Shown here one piece after another: positions 6,175 through 6,906 of a stretch of 6,906 nucleotides of DNA. The DNA comes from an uncultured Clostridia bacterium. GTDB taxonomy: Bacteria; Bacillota_A; Clostridia; TANB77; CAG-508. The DNA is taken from the NCBI GenBank assembly GCA_947628335.1, contig CANQZT010000080.1, forward strand, positions 1 to 6,906, read 5' to 3'. Position 1 is the stretch's first letter. Each line of letters opens with the position of its first letter. The translations under genes were made by a program, and so were the position numbers. The notes beneath the pieces were generated by a model that did no database searches, had not been told where the DNA came from, and saw only the letters and a list, made by a program, of their open reading frames with translations.

Positions 6175-6709
6175 TAACTTCACCTTCATATAAATATTTA
6201 TTTACAATAGGTCTTGTTATTTTTTCTAGGAAAAATATTGTTATAACGCGAATTGGAAGCATTATAACTTGGGTAACTACTCTAGTAGATACTACTACTA
6301 AATATGCTTTTCCATATAAAATATTTAGCCAAATAGAAACTATAAATATTTCAATAATCCCTAAAACCAATAAATTACTTAGTATAAGCTTTATTATAAA
6401 CTTTTTACTTTCAACTTTTTCTTCAGGATTTTTATATAAAAATATTCCATAAACTAATCCACTTAAACCAGCTGTTAAAGTAAATCCTGGAAAATATGTA
6501 CCAAAAGGAAATAAAATAGCTCCAATAAAATCCCCTAATGCTGCAATCAGAGTACTGTATTTAGGGCCTAACCATATAGCAGACATCATTATTGGCACAT
6601 AAGAGAAACTGATTACTAATAGTGGTGTTTTTATAGACACAAATCTATTTAATACAATTAATAATGCTAGCATAATACCTGATAGAATAATCTTTTTTAA
6701 TTTTGACAT
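6164..6709 (-). CDS. folT: Folate ECF transporter S component FolT
   Basis: The protein is 181 aa with about six hydrophobic segments (about 7-24, 30-47, 51-70, 78-93, 107-131 and 137-162), the size and topology of an ECF S component. The stretch WLGPKYSTLIAALGDFIGAILFPFGTYFPGFTLTAGLSGLVYGIFLY (46-92) is characteristic of the folate-specific FolT family. The first helix carries small residues (SGIMLALLIVLNRF) resembling the motif that contacts EcfT. It binds folate at the membrane and releases it after toppling driven by EcfT/EcfA. The ATG at 6709 follows AAAGGAGG with a 7-nt spacer. It heads the operon folT-folC-ecfA-ecfT, behind a THF-riboswitch-like leader. Neighbouring folC supports folate as the substrate. 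Confidence 0.93.
   Translation of the reverse strand: MSKLKKIILSGIMLALLIVLNRFVSIKTPLLVISFSYVPIMMSAIWLGPKYSTLIAALGDFIGAILFPFGTYFPGFTLTAGLSGLVYGIFLYKNPEEKVESKKFIIKLILSNLLVLGIIEIFIVSIWLNILYGKAYLVVVSTRVVTQVIMLPIRVITIFFLEKITRPIVNKYLYEGEVNED
6179..6186 (-). promoter_or_regulatory. Ribosome binding site fixing the folC start
   Basis: AAGGTGAA on the minus strand lies inside the last codons of folT, four bases before the ATG at 6174. This favours MKINEYLSG as the N-terminus over an in-frame ATG five codons upstream that overlaps the site. Confidence 0.7.
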
Positions 6710-6716
6710 AAAAAAA

Positions 6717-6752
6717 CCTCCTTTAAATTGTTTTTCCGCAATTTAAAGAAGA
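6717..6752 (-). promoter_or_regulatory. Hairpin sequestering the folT Shine-Dalgarno site
   Basis: On the minus strand TCTTCTTTAAATTG (6752-6739) pairs with CAATTTAAAGGAGG (6730-6717) around an 8-nt loop: 14 bp, two of them G-U. The 3' arm contains the whole GGAGG of folT. The inner nine pairs are perfect Watson-Crick. This fits a translational expression platform downstream of the riboswitch aptamer. Confidence 0.7.
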
Positions 6753-6780
6753 ACTCAATATTAATTTGATTTCTACATTT

Positions 6781-6887
6781 CTATAAATAGCGGAATGCGA
6801 AAACAAATACGCAAAATTTTTTCATTTTTTGCCCTAATAACAACTTCCCGTTTATTAGGTCTTAACGATTTATTTTCTACTCTATTT
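6781..6887 (-). ncRNA. Tetrahydrofolate (THF, folT-type) riboswitch aptamer
   Basis: The folT leader contains hallmark pieces of the THF riboswitch in order: GAGUAGA (6882-6876), CGUUAAG (6867-6861) and GCAUUCCGCUAU near the 3' end (6798-6787). The expected helices form. P1 AAAUAG/CUAUUU pairs 6887-6882 with 6790-6785. P2 GAAAAUAAAU pairs over 10 bp at 6877-6868 with 6808-6799. P3 CCUAAUAA/UUAUUAGG pairs 6859-6852 with 6840-6833, with an 11-nt loop. A further small stem lies at 6832-6811. The P3 loop GGAA (6848-6845) can pair with UUCC (6795-6792), the position of the known pseudoknot. Its location directly before folT fits. Recognised by eye; the helices are AU-rich compared with known examples. 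Confidence 0.8.
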
Positions 6888-6892
6888 TATTT

Positions 6893-6898
6893 AATATA
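6893..6898 (-). promoter_or_regulatory. Possible -10 element of the folate operon
   Basis: TATATT on the minus strand would place transcription start near 6886, right at the 5' strand of riboswitch helix P1. The matching -35 would lie beyond the window edge, and the region is very AT-rich, so this is tentative. Confidence 0.35.
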
Positions 6899-6906
6899 AT
6901 AATATA

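Noticed and set aside
1..6906. CRISPR arrays, insertion sequences, tRNA or rRNA genes
   Set aside because: No direct repeats with spacers, no transposase frames or terminal inverted repeats, and no cloverleaf or rRNA-like sequence was seen on either strand.

Overview
This window looks like chromosomal DNA from an AT-rich, endospore-forming Bacillota (Clostridia-like) bacterium. The evidence is strong Shine-Dalgarno sites (GGAGG type), a CotF-family coat protein, a spore-photoproduct-lyase-type radical SAM protein, and a THF-riboswitch-like leader upstream of an ECF folate transporter gene. The species cannot be named from the sequence.

Layout, left to right. (1) The end of a short plus-strand gene for a small two-helix membrane protein, closed by a strong symmetrical terminator (222-255). 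(2) A minus-strand pair, lemA then a TPM-domain (YgcG-like) protein, overlapping by 17 nt and driven by a clear sigma-A promoter (1873-1901). (3) A plus-strand pair of tiny sporulation-type proteins, a 57-aa protein and an 81-aa CotF-family protein, ending at a second bidirectional hairpin (2404-2436). (4) A minus-strand radical SAM protein of the spore photoproduct lyase family. (5) A compact minus-strand folate operon reading folT - folC - ecfA - ecfT from right to left (6709 to 3494). It is headed by a THF-riboswitch-like leader (about 6781-6887) and a hairpin that pairs the folT Shine-Dalgarno sequence (6717-6752).

The folate operon makes biological sense. FolT would bind folate, EcfA/EcfT would energise uptake, and FolC would trap folate in the cell by polyglutamylation, with a folate-sensing leader controlling the set. 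Genes overlap or nearly touch (folT/folC 11 nt, ecfA/ecfT 4 nt), so translation is probably coupled.

The most striking observation is that two genes of this operon, folC and ecfA, are each split by exactly one extra base in the same local context: a C before GGA, making an in-frame CGG codon (consensus A-CGG-A-R-A-A). Skipping that C restores an expected glycine (in the EcfA Walker A loop and in the FolC VG-x-x-SPH segment) and a full-length protein. In my scan of all the genes I accept here, CGG occurs in frame nowhere else, while CGT, CGC, CGA, AGA and AGG are all used. This may be a CGG-dependent +1 recoding event, two systematic sequencing errors, or two parallel mutations. Raw reads and homologues would decide.
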